Assembly: GCA_900545405.1 (NCBI GenBank) | Contig: UQYT01000012.1 | Location: forward strand, 1 to 64,000 | DNA from: an uncultured Eubacteriales bacterium | Lineage (GTDB): Bacteria; Bacillota; Clostridia; Oscillospirales; Oscillospiraceae | Length of the DNA: 64,000 nt | Direction: 5' to 3' | In this document: positions 7,799-16,065 of the stretch, piece by piece | How the letters are laid out: each line of letters opens with the position of its first letter | Numbering within the stretch: the stretch's first letter is position 1 | Position numbers and translations under genes: made by a program | Notes under the pieces: model-generated | What the model saw: only the letters and a program-made list of their open reading frames with translations | Databases searched by the model: none | What the model was told of the DNA's origin: nothing

Positions 7799-9103
7799 AT
7801 GCTGATGACCGATATAATAGCGAAAAAGCGCGACGGCGGAGAGCTGACGACGGAGGAGATAGGCTTTGTCATAGACGGCTACACCCGCGGCACGGTGCCG
7901 GACTATCAGGTCTCGGCGCTGCTCATGGCGATAGTCTGGCGCGGGATGACCCGGCGCGAGACCTATGACCTCACGATGGCGATGGTCCACAGCGGCGACA
8001 CGCTGGACCTCTCGTCCATCAGCGGCGTGAAGGCCGACAAGCACTCCACCGGCGGCGTGGGCGACAAGACCTCGCTCTGCCTGCTGCCCATGGTGGCCAC
8101 GCAGGGCGTGCGCATGGCCAAGATGTCCGGCCGCGGCCTGGGGCACACGGGCGGCACGCTGGACAAGCTGGAGAGCTTCGCGGGCTTCAAGTGCGGCCTG
8201 ACGCTGGAGGGCTTCCTCCGCCAGGTGGAGGAGACGGGCTTTGCCATCGCCGGCCAGACCGCGAACCTCGACCCTGCGGATAAAAAGCTCTATGCCCTGC
8301 GCGACGTGACGGGCACCGTGCGCTCCATGCCCCTCATCGTGAGCAGCATCATGTCTAAAAAGCTGGCCGCGGGCGCGGACGTCATCGTGCTGGACGTGAA
8401 GTGCGGCGGCGGGGCCTTCATGAAGACGGAGGCCGAGGCCCGCGAGCTCGCGCGCGAGATGGTCGAGATAGGCAAGCTCAACGGCCGCCGCACGGTGGCC
8501 TGCATAACGGACATGGACCAGCCCCTGGGCAACGCCGTCGGCAACGCGCTCGAGGTGGCGGAGGCCCTGGCCCTGCTGCGCGGGGAATACGGCGGCGAGC
8601 TGCTGGAGCTCTGCCTCACGCTCGGCTCGTGCATCCTCACCGAGAGCGGCGCGGCCGCGACGGAGGACGAAGCCAGCGAAAAGCTGCTAGACAGCATCAA
8701 GAGCGGCGCGGCGCTGGAGAAGTTCGCGGAATTTATCCGCTCCCAGGGCGGCGACGCGCGCGAGGTGTACGACCCCTCGCTGCTGCCCCACGCCCCCGTC
8801 GTGCTTGAGGCGCCCGCACCTGCCGGAGGTTATGTAAACCACATCGACGCCACGGGCGTCGGCCTCGTGAGCATGCACCTCGGCGGAGGCCGCGCGACCA
8901 AGGACAGCGAGATCGACCTCTCCGTCGGCCTCGTGCTGCACAAGAAGGTCGGCGACGCGGTGGCGGCGGGGGAGAGTCTGGCCTCCATCCACGCGAAGGA
9001 CGAGGCAAGCGCGAGGCAGGCCGCCGAGCAGCTGGCCGCGGCCTACACAATAGGCCCGGAGAAGCCCGAGCGCCCGCCCTTCATCCACGGCATCATCCGC
9101 TGA
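7799..9103 (+). CDS. pdp: Pyrimidine-nucleoside phosphorylase
   Basis: This 434-residue enzyme splits uridine, thymidine or deoxyuridine with phosphate to give the base and (deoxy)ribose-1-phosphate (pyrimidine salvage). The family signature SGRGLGHTGGTLDKLE is at residues 110-125 and the phosphate-site motif KHSTGGVGD at 81-89. Length and the MLMTDIIAKKRDG start are typical of the Firmicutes enzyme. GGAG lies nine bases upstream of the first ATG. The hydrolase gene at 9116 follows after 12 bp, probably as one operon. A thymidine-only specificity (DeoA) is possible, but the broad enzyme is commoner in this group. Confidence 0.93.
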   Translation: MLMTDIIAKKRDGGELTTEEIGFVIDGYTRGTVPDYQVSALLMAIVWRGMTRRETYDLTMAMVHSGDTLDLSSISGVKADKHSTGGVGDKTSLCLLPMVATQGVRMAKMSGRGLGHTGGTLDKLESFAGFKCGLTLEGFLRQVEETGFAIAGQTANLDPADKKLYALRDVTGTVRSMPLIVSSIMSKKLAAGADVIVLDVKCGGGAFMKTEAEARELAREMVEIGKLNGRRTVACITDMDQPLGNAVGNALEVAEALALLRGEYGGELLELCLTLGSCILTESGAAATEDEASEKLLDSIKSGAALEKFAEFIRSQGGDAREVYDPSLLPHAPVVLEAPAPAGGYVNHIDATGVGLVSMHLGGGRATKDSEIDLSVGLVLHKKVGDAVAAGESLASIHAKDEASARQAAEQLAAAYTIGPEKPERPPFIHGIIR

Positions 9104-9115
9104 GGGGTCGAGCGC

Positions 9116-9931
9116 GTGAAAATAACCTGCCTTGTGGACGACTGCGCCCGGGAGGGCGTGGGCGCCGAGCACGGCCTGAGCCTCTGGGTCGAGGCGTGCG
9201 GGAAAAAGCTGCTCTTCGACAGCGGCGCGAGCGGCCTGTTCCTCGAGAACGCCTCGCGCCTCGGCATAGATGTCGCGGACGCGGACTTTGCCGTGCTCTC
9301 GCACGCGCACTATGACCACGGCGGCGGCCTGGCCGCCTTCCTGGAGGCGAACAGCCGCGCGAAGGTCTATGTCCGCGCCGGGGCCTTTGCCCCGCGCTAC
9401 GCCCGCCGCCGGAGCGGCAGGACGGAGTACATCGGCATAGACGCCGCCCTCGCCGGAAACAGCCGCGTGGTAGAGACGGGCGAGACCTGTACACTCGCGC
9501 CGGGGCTGACGCTGTTTTCGGGCGTGCGCGGCCGGGAGCTCTTCTCGGGGGCGAACCGCCTGCTGCTGGGCCCGGACGGCGAGACGCCGGACGACTTCGC
9601 CCACGAGCAGCACCTGCTCATCCGCGAGGGGGGCCGCCGCGCGCTCATCGCCGGCTGCTCGCACTGCGGCATCGTGAACATCCTCTCCCGGCTCGCCGAG
9701 CTTGACCCGGCCCCGCCGGACGCCGTCGTAGGCGGCTTCCACCTCGCCGTGCCCGGCACCAGCGACGTGGACGAGGCGCTGGTTGACGGCGTGGCCGAGC
9801 GCCTGCTAGCCCTGCCCGGCACGAGATACTACACCGGCCACTGCACCGGCCTGCCCTCCTACGCGCGCCTCGCCGAAAAGATGGGCCGGCGCGTTTCCTA
9901 TCTCCACGCGGGAGATACGGTGGAAATATGA
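9116..9931 (+). CDS. Metallo-beta-lactamase-fold hydrolase
   Basis: This 271-residue protein has the metal-binding motif HAHYDHGGG near residue 63, followed by a GCSHCGIVN histidine motif and a C-terminal GHCTG. That set and the size match the MBL subgroup often labelled dihydropteroate-synthase-like or methanopterin-type beta-ribofuranosyl phosphate synthase-like. Its true substrate is unknown. The GTG start (GTGAAAATA) lies 12 bp after the phosphorylase stop, suggesting an operon. The gene ends at the terminator at 9937-9958. No signal peptide is present, so it is cytoplasmic. Confidence 0.85.
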   Translation: MKITCLVDDCAREGVGAEHGLSLWVEACGKKLLFDSGASGLFLENASRLGIDVADADFAVLSHAHYDHGGGLAAFLEANSRAKVYVRAGAFAPRYARRRSGRTEYIGIDAALAGNSRVVETGETCTLAPGLTLFSGVRGRELFSGANRLLLGPDGETPDDFAHEQHLLIREGGRRALIAGCSHCGIVNILSRLAELDPAPPDAVVGGFHLAVPGTSDVDEALVDGVAERLLALPGTRYYTGHCTGLPSYARLAEKMGRRVSYLHAGDTVEI

Positions 9932-9936
9932 AAAAT

Positions 9937-9958
9937 CCCCCCGCCAAACGGCGGGGGG
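9937..9958. terminator. Bidirectional intrinsic terminator
   Basis: The stem CCCCCCGCC / GGCGGGGGG, with T5 on the minus-strand side and CTGTTTT on the plus side, separates two convergent genes. Confidence 0.85.
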
Positions 9959-9975
9959 AGCTGTTTTATCTGATT

Positions 9976-10662
9976 TCAGGCCAGTATCTCGCGGGTCTGG
10001 GGGAGGACGTACTCAAACATCCGCCGGTGCCCCTCCGGGCTGGGGTGGATGCCGTCCTCGCTGAAGAGGCCGTCGAAGTTGCGCTTTTGCAAAAAGGCGC
10101 TGCGCACGTCCAGCATCGGGACCCCGCGCCTGGCGGCGATGCGCATGACCGCGAGATTGTACATCTCGTTCCAGTGCTCGATGCTGTCGGTCGTGCCCAA
10201 AAAGCGCATGAGCGCCTTGGGGTCGCACTTGCGGGAGAACCAGTCAAAGTAGCGCTGGCCGTAGACAGGGATGAGGTTTATCACCACGGGCTTGCTGCCC
10301 AGGGCCTGGATGCCGTCGAGCACCTTGTTGTAGTACTCCTTGAACTTCTCCATGGGCGTGTTGCAGTCGTGCGGGGCCTCCGGCTCGGCGGCGACGGCGG
10401 GCCAGTTGAAGTCCGAGTCGTTCCCGCCCAGCATCACCAGCGTGGTGGGGCAGGCGGCTATGTCCTTTGCATAGCGCTCCAGCCGCTTGAGCGCGGCGGA
10501 GGAGGTGCAGCCGAACTTGGAGTGGTTCTTCACCTCCGAATCCAGCGAGGCGCCCAGCAGGTTCACAAACGAATCCTTCCAGTGCGTGTACTTCTCAAGG
10601 TCCGAGAGATAAACAACTCCGCCTGTTATAGAGTCGCCTATTATGCAGATAGGATTTGCCAT
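9976..10662 (-). CDS. SGNH/GDSL-family hydrolase
   Basis: This 228-residue predicted esterase/lipase-type enzyme has block I IIGDSITGG (nucleophile S11), the GGND motif (block III) and DGIHPSPEGH near the C-terminus supplying the Asp-His pair. It has no signal peptide, so it is probably cytoplasmic. I chose the ATG at 10662 because GAGG is suitably placed upstream and MANPICIIGDS is a normal start for the fold; a ten-codon longer frame exists. It is transcribed alone. The substrate (acyl ester, acetylated sugar or lipid) cannot be inferred. Confidence 0.85.
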   Translation of the reverse strand: MANPICIIGDSITGGVVYLSDLEKYTHWKDSFVNLLGASLDSEVKNHSKFGCTSSAALKRLERYAKDIAACPTTLVMLGGNDSDFNWPAVAAEPEAPHDCNTPMEKFKEYYNKVLDGIQALGSKPVVINLIPVYGQRYFDWFSRKCDPKALMRFLGTTDSIEHWNEMYNLAVMRIAARRGVPMLDVRSAFLQKRNFDGLFSEDGIHPSPEGHRRMFEYVLPQTREILA

Positions 10663-10758
10663 GTCGCATACCTCGCTTTCCTCAGCTTCCATGTCTGCAT
10701 TATATGACTTTTAGCGCGCTTTGTCAACACCAGAGAAACTATAAGCGAAAAAGAATTT

Positions 10759-12105
10759 TTAGTTACTGCATTCCATCGAATAGGAGAAGGTGCTGCCCTC
10801 GCCGGGCTTGCTCTCGACGCTGAGTTTTCCGCCGTGGGCCTCGGCGATCTGCTTGACCATCGCGAGGCCGAGGCCGGAGCCGCGGTCGACTCCGCGGGAG
10901 CTGTCGGCCTGCCAGAAGCGCTCCCAGATGTGGGGCAGGTCCTTCTTGTCTATGCCTATGCCCGTGTCGGAGACGGAGAGGGTGAGCCTCCCGCCGGAGG
11001 TGTGGAGGCCGACGCGGACCGTGCCGCCCTCGGCGGTGTATTTGAAGGCGTTCTCCACGAGATTTTGCACCAGCCGGGCCATGAGGCCGACGTCCATGTT
11101 GGCGTAGACGCCCTGCTCTATGTCCTTCTCGAGCCGTATGTCCCGCCCGGAGGCCACGGCGGCCTCGTCGCAGACGACCTCGACCAGCTCCGAGAAGTCC
11201 GCGCGCTCGAGGGAGATCTTGTGCGTGCCCTGGTCCATGCGTGTGATGTTGAGCAGCTGGTTTACGAGGGTGGACATCTTGCGCGACTGCCGCTCCACGA
11301 CCTCCATAGACTCCTGATAGTCCTCGACGGTCTTGGCGTTCTGCCGCGCGTATTCGCACTCGGCGATGATGACGGCGATGGGCGTGCGCAGCTCGTGCGA
11401 GGCGTCGGAGGCGAAGCGCTTTTCGGCGTCGAAGGAGTGCTCCAGCCGGTCGAACATCCGGTCGAAGGTGGCGGCGAGGCGGTGTATCTCGTCGCGCCCG
11501 CGCTTGAGGCCGATGCGGGCGGTGAGGTCGGAGCCGTCGGAGATGGCGTCCACGGTGTCGGTTATCTGCCGCACGGGCAGGAAGGCCCGGCGCGCGATCA
11601 GCCAGCCGACGACCGCCGTCAGCAGCACCAGCACGGGGAAGAGCACCAGCGAGAGGATGACGATGATCCTCACGGCGGAGAAGGAGTTGTCCGTGGAGGT
11701 GATGCCCCGCAGCCAGACGTTGCCGCCGGGGTTCTGGACGTAGAGATCGTAGACAAGGTAATTCTCGCCGTCGATGACAACGTCGCGCGTCTCACCGTTG
11801 AAGAACTCGTCGTCGCCGTCGAAGTGGCGCAGCCCGGCGCCGCCGATGAGCTGCTGGGCGTCGTCGTAGACCAGGATGTAGACGTTGTGGCGGTAGAGGT
11901 TCAGCTCGTCGAGGTCGAGGTAGCCGTCCTTGTACTCCACGTCGTCTATGTTGTCGTGCACGACGTCGAGCAGCGTGGCCTCGGCGTTGTTGGTGAGCAC
12001 CCTCTGGCCGACGATGAGCATGAAGACGAGCACGAGGGCTACTACAAGCACCATCATGAGCGTAAAGTATATTGTTACCCGGGTCTTGATGGTTATGAAT
12101 CTCAT
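10759..12105 (-). CDS. Sensor histidine kinase of a two-component system
   Basis: This 448-residue inner-membrane kinase has a membrane segment at about 12-32, an extracellular sensor domain of about 110 residues, and a second segment at about 146-170. A HAMP domain follows, then HisKA with phospho-acceptor H237 (SHELRTP). An HATPase domain carries the N box (NLVENAFKY), G1 (DTGIGI) and G2 (GSGLGLAMV). Its start overlaps the response-regulator stop (ATGA). The genes are divergent from the PepSY protein at 12953, which may be part of the signalling or the regulon. Confidence 0.95.
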   Translation of the reverse strand: MRFITIKTRVTIYFTLMMVLVVALVLVFMLIVGQRVLTNNAEATLLDVVHDNIDDVEYKDGYLDLDELNLYRHNVYILVYDDAQQLIGGAGLRHFDGDDEFFNGETRDVVIDGENYLVYDLYVQNPGGNVWLRGITSTDNSFSAVRIIVILSLVLFPVLVLLTAVVGWLIARRAFLPVRQITDTVDAISDGSDLTARIGLKRGRDEIHRLAATFDRMFDRLEHSFDAEKRFASDASHELRTPIAVIIAECEYARQNAKTVEDYQESMEVVERQSRKMSTLVNQLLNITRMDQGTHKISLERADFSELVEVVCDEAAVASGRDIRLEKDIEQGVYANMDVGLMARLVQNLVENAFKYTAEGGTVRVGLHTSGGRLTLSVSDTGIGIDKKDLPHIWERFWQADSSRGVDRGSGLGLAMVKQIAEAHGGKLSVESKPGEGSTFSYSMECSN

Positions 12106-12776
12106 GCCTCGTCCCTCAGCACCCAGCCCACGCCTCGGACGGTGTGGATGAGCTTTTTCTCAAAGTCGGCGTCGAGCTTGCGGCGCAGGTAACTCATGTA
12201 GACGTCCACGACGTTGGTGCCGCCCTCCCAGTCATAGCTCCAGACGTTGTTCTCTATGGCCTCGCGGGAGAGGACGGAGCCCTTGTTGCGGATCATGAAC
12301 TCCAGCACGGCAAACTCCTTGGCGGAGAGGTCGATGTTCTTGCCCGCGCGGGTGACGCGGTGGGAGGCGGTGTCCAGCGAGAGGTCGCCGCAGGTGAAGA
12401 TGTTGGTGGCGCTGCCGGTGGATTTGCGGGTCATGGCGCGGATGCGGGCCAGCAGCTCGTCAAAGGAGAAGGGCTTGACGAGATAGTCGTTGGCGCCGAG
12501 GTCCAGACCCTCGACCCTGTCGCCCACGGCGTCGCGCGCGGTGAGGAAGAGCACGGGCGTGGCGTCGCCCCGCTCGCGGAGCTTCCGCACGGCCGTGAAG
12601 CCGTCCATGCGCGGCATCATGACGTCGAAGATGGCGGCGTCGTAGTCGGTGCTCTCGAGGTAATCGAGCGCCTCGCGCCCGTCGTAGCAGGCGTCCGTGG
12701 AGTAGCCCCCGGCGGCCAGCCGTTTGCAGATTATCCGGTTCAGGTCCCTTTCGTCCTCGACGACAAGTATGCGCAT
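12102..12776 (-). CDS. OmpR-family response regulator
   Basis: This 224-residue regulator has a receiver domain (VVEDERDLN acidic pocket, phospho-acceptor D51 in IFDVMMP, T in FLTARD, K in VKPFS). A winged-helix DNA-binding domain follows (residues about 125-224, VDVYMSYLRRKLD and TVRGVGWVL). The pairing with the overlapping kinase gene is unambiguous. The TTAAT repeats at 12886-12901, in the divergent region, are candidate binding sites. Confidence 0.96.
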   Translation of the reverse strand: MRILVVEDERDLNRIICKRLAAGGYSTDACYDGREALDYLESTDYDAAIFDVMMPRMDGFTAVRKLRERGDATPVLFLTARDAVGDRVEGLDLGANDYLVKPFSFDELLARIRAMTRKSTGSATNIFTCGDLSLDTASHRVTRAGKNIDLSAKEFAVLEFMIRNKGSVLSREAIENNVWSYDWEGGTNVVDVYMSYLRRKLDADFEKKLIHTVRGVGWVLRDEA

Positions 12777-12885
12777 GAGCGGTCACATCCCTTGGAGCAT
12801 ATTTTTACACCCATATTTTTTCACGAACACATTAGAGACATATTAAATAATACATTACAAAAAATCTTTTGCAAAGTCCTCAGTC

Positions 12886-12901
12886 TTAATTCTGCGTTAA
12901 T
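12886..12901 (+). promoter_or_regulatory. Direct TTAAT repeats with 11-bp spacing, candidate response-regulator site
   Basis: TTAAT occurs at 12886-12890 and 12897-12901, exactly one helical turn apart. That spacing is characteristic of OmpR/PhoB-type tandem binding. The site lies 50 bp upstream of the PepSY gene and 110 bp from the regulator gene. Binding is inferred only. Confidence 0.35.
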
Positions 12902-12952
12902 CAAAGCGTGCAAAAATAAAAGTGCAGTCAAACAGTACAAGGAGGAAACAAA

Positions 12953-13261
12953 GTGAAGAAAACTATAATATGGATAATCGTCGCAATAGTCCTCGTCGCC
13001 GCCATAGCTCTGGGCCTGGTCTGGTACTTTGTGTGGAACGACAGCGCGTATATAGGCCGCGATGCGGCGGCAGAAGCCGCCCTTGCCGACGCCGGCTTCA
13101 CCCGCCAGGATGTCACGCGCCTGGACACCGATTTCGAGCGCGACGACGGTTTCGTGTACTACGACGTGAAGTTCATAAACGGCACGATGGAATATGACTA
13201 CACGATAGACGCCTCCACCGGCGCGGTCCTCCACTCCGAGATGGAGCCCGTGTTCGACTAA
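12953..13261 (+). CDS. PepSY-domain membrane protein
   Basis: This 102-residue protein has one N-terminal membrane segment (about residues 4-26) and a single extracytoplasmic PepSY-type domain. The domain runs from AAAEAALADAGF through FVYYDVKFINGTMEYDYTIDASTGAVLHSE. PepSY domains are proposed protease-inhibitory or signalling modules. The GTG start is preceded by AAGGAGG seven bases upstream. It is divergent from the two-component system, a common arrangement in Clostridia that suggests control by it (inference). Confidence 0.88.
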   Translation: MKKTIIWIIVAIVLVAAIALGLVWYFVWNDSAYIGRDAAAEAALADAGFTRQDVTRLDTDFERDDGFVYYDVKFINGTMEYDYTIDASTGAVLHSEMEPVFD

Positions 13262-13274
13262 ACCGCACAGCAAA

Positions 13275-13298
13275 AAGGCCGCCCGTCCGGGCGGCCTT
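13275..13298 (+). terminator. Terminator-like hairpin after the PepSY gene
   Basis: The stem is GGCCGCCC / GGGCGGCC with a GTCC loop, an A-run before it and TTGAG after it. An almost identical stem recurs at 13505-13524. Confidence 0.6.
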
Positions 13299-13299
13299 G

Positions 13300-13500
13300 A
13301 GCTTGTCGAAGAAGGCTTTGCCTTCTTCGACAAAGGGGCTTGCACTCCGCTCCGCGCCTCGGTTGTCCGCCAAAGGCGGACAATTCGACACTCCGCTCCG
13401 CGAGAAGTATTTTCGGCGACGTACACGCCGCCGCCGAAAATGATTGGCATTTATTTCGCGGCTGCGGCCGCGAAACTCTGCGAGGCTTTTTTGACAGACT
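13300..13500. repeat. Cluster of four further inverted repeats between PepSY and the pyrophosphatase gene
   Basis: Four hairpins follow one another: 13303-13333 (TTGTCGAAGAAGG stem), 13363-13383 (TTGTCCGCC stem), 13410-13440 (TTTTCGGCG stem) and 13454-13475 (TTTCGCGGC stem). The string CTCCGCTCCGCG occurs twice between them. I see no reading frame of interest in this 200-bp stretch. Confidence 0.65.
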
Positions 13501-13501
13501 G

Positions 13502-13530
13502 AAAGGCCGCCCAGCCGGGCGGCCTTTTTT
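13502..13530. terminator. Terminator between PepSY side and the pyrophosphatase gene
   Basis: The stem GGCCGCCC / GGGCGGCC is followed by TTTTTT on the plus strand and by TTTCAG on the minus strand, ten bases after the pyrophosphatase stop. Confidence 0.65.
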
Positions 13531-13539
13531 GTTCGTTTA

Positions 13540-15672
13540 TCAGAAGAGGTGCACGTTCGCGATAACGGCGGAGAAGACGATGGAGACGGTCGAGCAGAGC
13601 TTGATGAGGATGTTCAGGCTCGGGCCCGAGGTGTCCTTGAAGGGGTCGCCCACGGTGTCGCCGATGACGCCGGCCTTGTGGCAGTCGCTGCCCTTGCCGC
13701 CGTGGTGACCGGCCTCTATGTACTTCTTCGCGTTGTCCCAGGCGCCGCCGGAGTTGGACATGAACACGGCCATGCCGAAGCCGCTGACGGTCGTACCGGC
13801 CAGCAGGCCCACGACGCCCTCGACGCCGAGGATGAGGCCCGTGATGATGGGGACGATGACGGCCAACAGCGCGGGCAGGACCATGGCGCGCAGCGCGCCG
13901 CTGGTGCAGAGGTCGACGCAGCTCTCGTAATCGGGCTCGGCCTCGCCCTCCATGATGCCCGCTATCTCGCGGAACTGGCGGCGGACCTCGATGACTATGT
14001 GCTGGGCGGCCTTCTGCACGGCGGACATGGTCAGCGCGCCGAAGACGAACACCAGCATCGCGCCGACGAAGAGGCCGACGAGCACGGCGGGGTTTGTGAC
14101 CGAGAGGTCGATCTGTGCGCCGCCCATGGCGCTCTCGGCGACCTCGACATAGGAGACGAGCAGGGCCAGCGCGGTGAGCGCGGCGGAGCCGATGGCGAAG
14201 CCCTTGCCGGTTGCGGCGGTGGTGTTGCCGAGGGAGTCGAGCGCGTCGGTGCGCTCGCGGACCTCCTCGCCGAGGCCGCTCATCTCGGCTATGCCGCCGG
14301 CGTTGTCGGCGACGGGGCCGTAGGCGTCGGTGGCGAGGGTGATGCCCAGGGTGGCCAGCATGCCGATGGCGGCGATGCCGATGCCATAGAGGCCGTTGTT
14401 GAAGGATATCTCATACGCCTCGGAGTTCGTGACCAGCGAGCCGCCGGAGGCAATGAAGCTGACGATGACGGCGACGCCGACGATGAGTATCGGGGCGGCG
14501 GTGCTCTTCATGCCGAGGGAGATGCCGCCGATGATGGTGGTGGCGGCGCCGGTCTCGGTCGCGTCGGAGAGGGCCTGCGTGGGCTTATAGGTGTCGGAGG
14601 TGTAGTACTCGGTGACATAGCCTATGGCGCAGCCGGCGGCGAGGCCGCAGAAGATGGAGATGAGTATGCCGACCCAGCTCGCGCCCTCGACGTCCTTCAT
14701 TATGTACCAGGTGAGGGGGATGCAGAGCACGGCGCAGAGCGCGGCGGCGAAATAGGTGCCGGTGCGCATGGATTTGAGCAGCTCCCTCTGCGTGGCGGTC
14801 TCGCCGGTGCGGATCATGAAGGAGCCTATGAGCGAGCAGATGACGCCGACGACGGCGATGGCGAGGGGGAGGAACATGCCGTTCCAGCCGTAGCCCGCGG
14901 AGGCGCCGATGGCGAAGGTGGCGAGGATGGAGCCGACGTAGCTCTCATAGAGGTCGGCGCCCATGCCGGCGACGTCGCCGACGTTGTCGCCGACGTTGTC
15001 GGCGATGGTGGCGGGGTTGCGCGGGTCGTCCTCGGGGATGCCGGCCTCGACCTTGCCGACGAGGTCGGCGCCGACGTCGGCGGCCTTGGTGAAGATGCCG
15101 CCGCCCACGCGGGCGAACAGCGCCGCGCAGGAAGCGCCCATGCCGAACATGACCATGGTGTTGGCGATGGTGGTGGAGTCACACTGGAAGCCGTATTTCA
15201 GGATGAGGAACCATACGGAGACGTCGAGGATGCCGAGGCCGACGACGGTAAAGCCCATGACGGAGCCGGACGAGATGGCGACGCGCAGTCCGCGGTTGAG
15301 GCTCTCGCTGGCGGCGTTGGCGGTGCGGGCGTTGGAGGAGGTCGCTATCCTCATGCCGATGAAGCCCGCAAGGCAGGAATAGAAGCCGCCGGTTATAAAG
15401 GCGAAGGGCACGAACTTGCTGACAAGGCCCTCACCGTTTATCCAGGGCACAAAGGCCAGGATGGCGAGTATCACCGCGATGACGGCGAAGATCAAGGCGA
15501 CGGTCTTGTACTGGCGCTTGAGATAGGCGTTGGCGCCCTTGCGTATGGCCGCCGCTATCTTCTGCATGGTCGGTGTGCCCTCGGAATACTGTTTAACTTT
15601 TTTAGCCTGGCTGTAGGCAAAGAGCAGCGCGATGAGCGCCCCCACAATGCCGATCCAGAAGAAATTCTCCAT
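13540..15672 (-). CDS. hppA: Membrane-bound ion-pumping pyrophosphatase, K+-dependent type
   Basis: This 710-residue protein with about 16 membrane segments couples pyrophosphate hydrolysis to H+ or Na+ export. The substrate-binding motif DVGADLVGKVE is followed by the acidic DNVGDNVGD loop. The motif GNTTAATGKGFA has Ala where K+-independent enzymes have Lys, so it should need K+. The sequence ADLYESYVGS in helix 6 is compatible with the Na+-pumping clade, but the ion cannot be settled by eye. I chose the ATG at 15672 (MENFFWIG) because GTAGGAG lies about 11 bases upstream. The ATG at 15681 lies too close to that site. Confidence 0.93.
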   Translation of the reverse strand: MENFFWIGIVGALIALLFAYSQAKKVKQYSEGTPTMQKIAAAIRKGANAYLKRQYKTVALIFAVIAVILAILAFVPWINGEGLVSKFVPFAFITGGFYSCLAGFIGMRIATSSNARTANAASESLNRGLRVAISSGSVMGFTVVGLGILDVSVWFLILKYGFQCDSTTIANTMVMFGMGASCAALFARVGGGIFTKAADVGADLVGKVEAGIPEDDPRNPATIADNVGDNVGDVAGMGADLYESYVGSILATFAIGASAGYGWNGMFLPLAIAVVGVICSLIGSFMIRTGETATQRELLKSMRTGTYFAAALCAVLCIPLTWYIMKDVEGASWVGILISIFCGLAAGCAIGYVTEYYTSDTYKPTQALSDATETGAATTIIGGISLGMKSTAAPILIVGVAVIVSFIASGGSLVTNSEAYEISFNNGLYGIGIAAIGMLATLGITLATDAYGPVADNAGGIAEMSGLGEEVRERTDALDSLGNTTAATGKGFAIGSAALTALALLVSYVEVAESAMGGAQIDLSVTNPAVLVGLFVGAMLVFVFGALTMSAVQKAAQHIVIEVRRQFREIAGIMEGEAEPDYESCVDLCTSGALRAMVLPALLAVIVPIITGLILGVEGVVGLLAGTTVSGFGMAVFMSNSGGAWDNAKKYIEAGHHGGKGSDCHKAGVIGDTVGDPFKDTSGPSLNILIKLCSTVSIVFSAVIANVHLF

Positions 15673-15731
15673 AACGTCCATCACTCCTACAATCATTCTT
15701 GGCACGGACCGGAGCCTCCGGTCTGCAAAAT

Positions 15732-15760
15732 ATTCTAAACCATAGCGAAAGAGAAATCAA
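15732..15760 (-). promoter_or_regulatory. Promoter of the pyrophosphatase gene
   Basis: On the minus strand, TTGATT (15760-15755), a 17-bp spacer and TAGAAT (15737-15732) lie about 60 bp before the start codon. The surrounding sequence is AT-rich. Confidence 0.6.
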
Positions 15761-15914
15761 ATAAAAAGTACAAAAAATGCACAGATTTTTTAGATTTTTT
15801 CAAAAACATGCACAAAATGTCTGTAACGTTTAGAATGTTCAAGACGGCCCAATCGTTGATTTTGACGGATTTTACGTGGAGTTTACGTGAAGGATATGTA
15901 AATAAAAACGGATA

Positions 15915-16050
15915 GGCCGCAAGGCAAAAAAAGGGAGAAACCCCGTTAAGGGGTTTCTCCCTTTGACCCACTTCCTGCGCTCCGATGCGCAAAAGGGGGT
16001 CAGGCCCGCTGTGGCGGGGGGAACTTTGATTTGTGCGCAAAGCGCGCAGG
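15915..16050 (+). repeat. Solitary GC-rich hairpin module (R3-like)
   Basis: A 15-bp perfect stem at 15930-15964 (AAAGGGAGAAACCCC, GTTAA loop) is followed by GACCCACTTCCTGCGCT and by GCGCAAAGCGCGCAG. This is the same order as in the modules beside the repeat elements at 18206, 38685 and 47078, but it is diverged and stands alone here. It fills most of the 393-bp space between the gamma-glutamyltransferase stop and the pyrophosphatase start and may end one or both transcripts. Confidence 0.6.
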
Positions 16051-16065
16051 GAAGGGAGCGCGTCG

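Noticed and set aside
13549..15738. A 729-codon open frame on the plus strand opposite the pyrophosphatase gene
   Set aside because: It is an antisense shadow caused by high GC and codon bias. The product is a low-complexity Gly/Asp/Glu/His/Val/Ala string, and the minus strand encodes a complete conserved enzyme.
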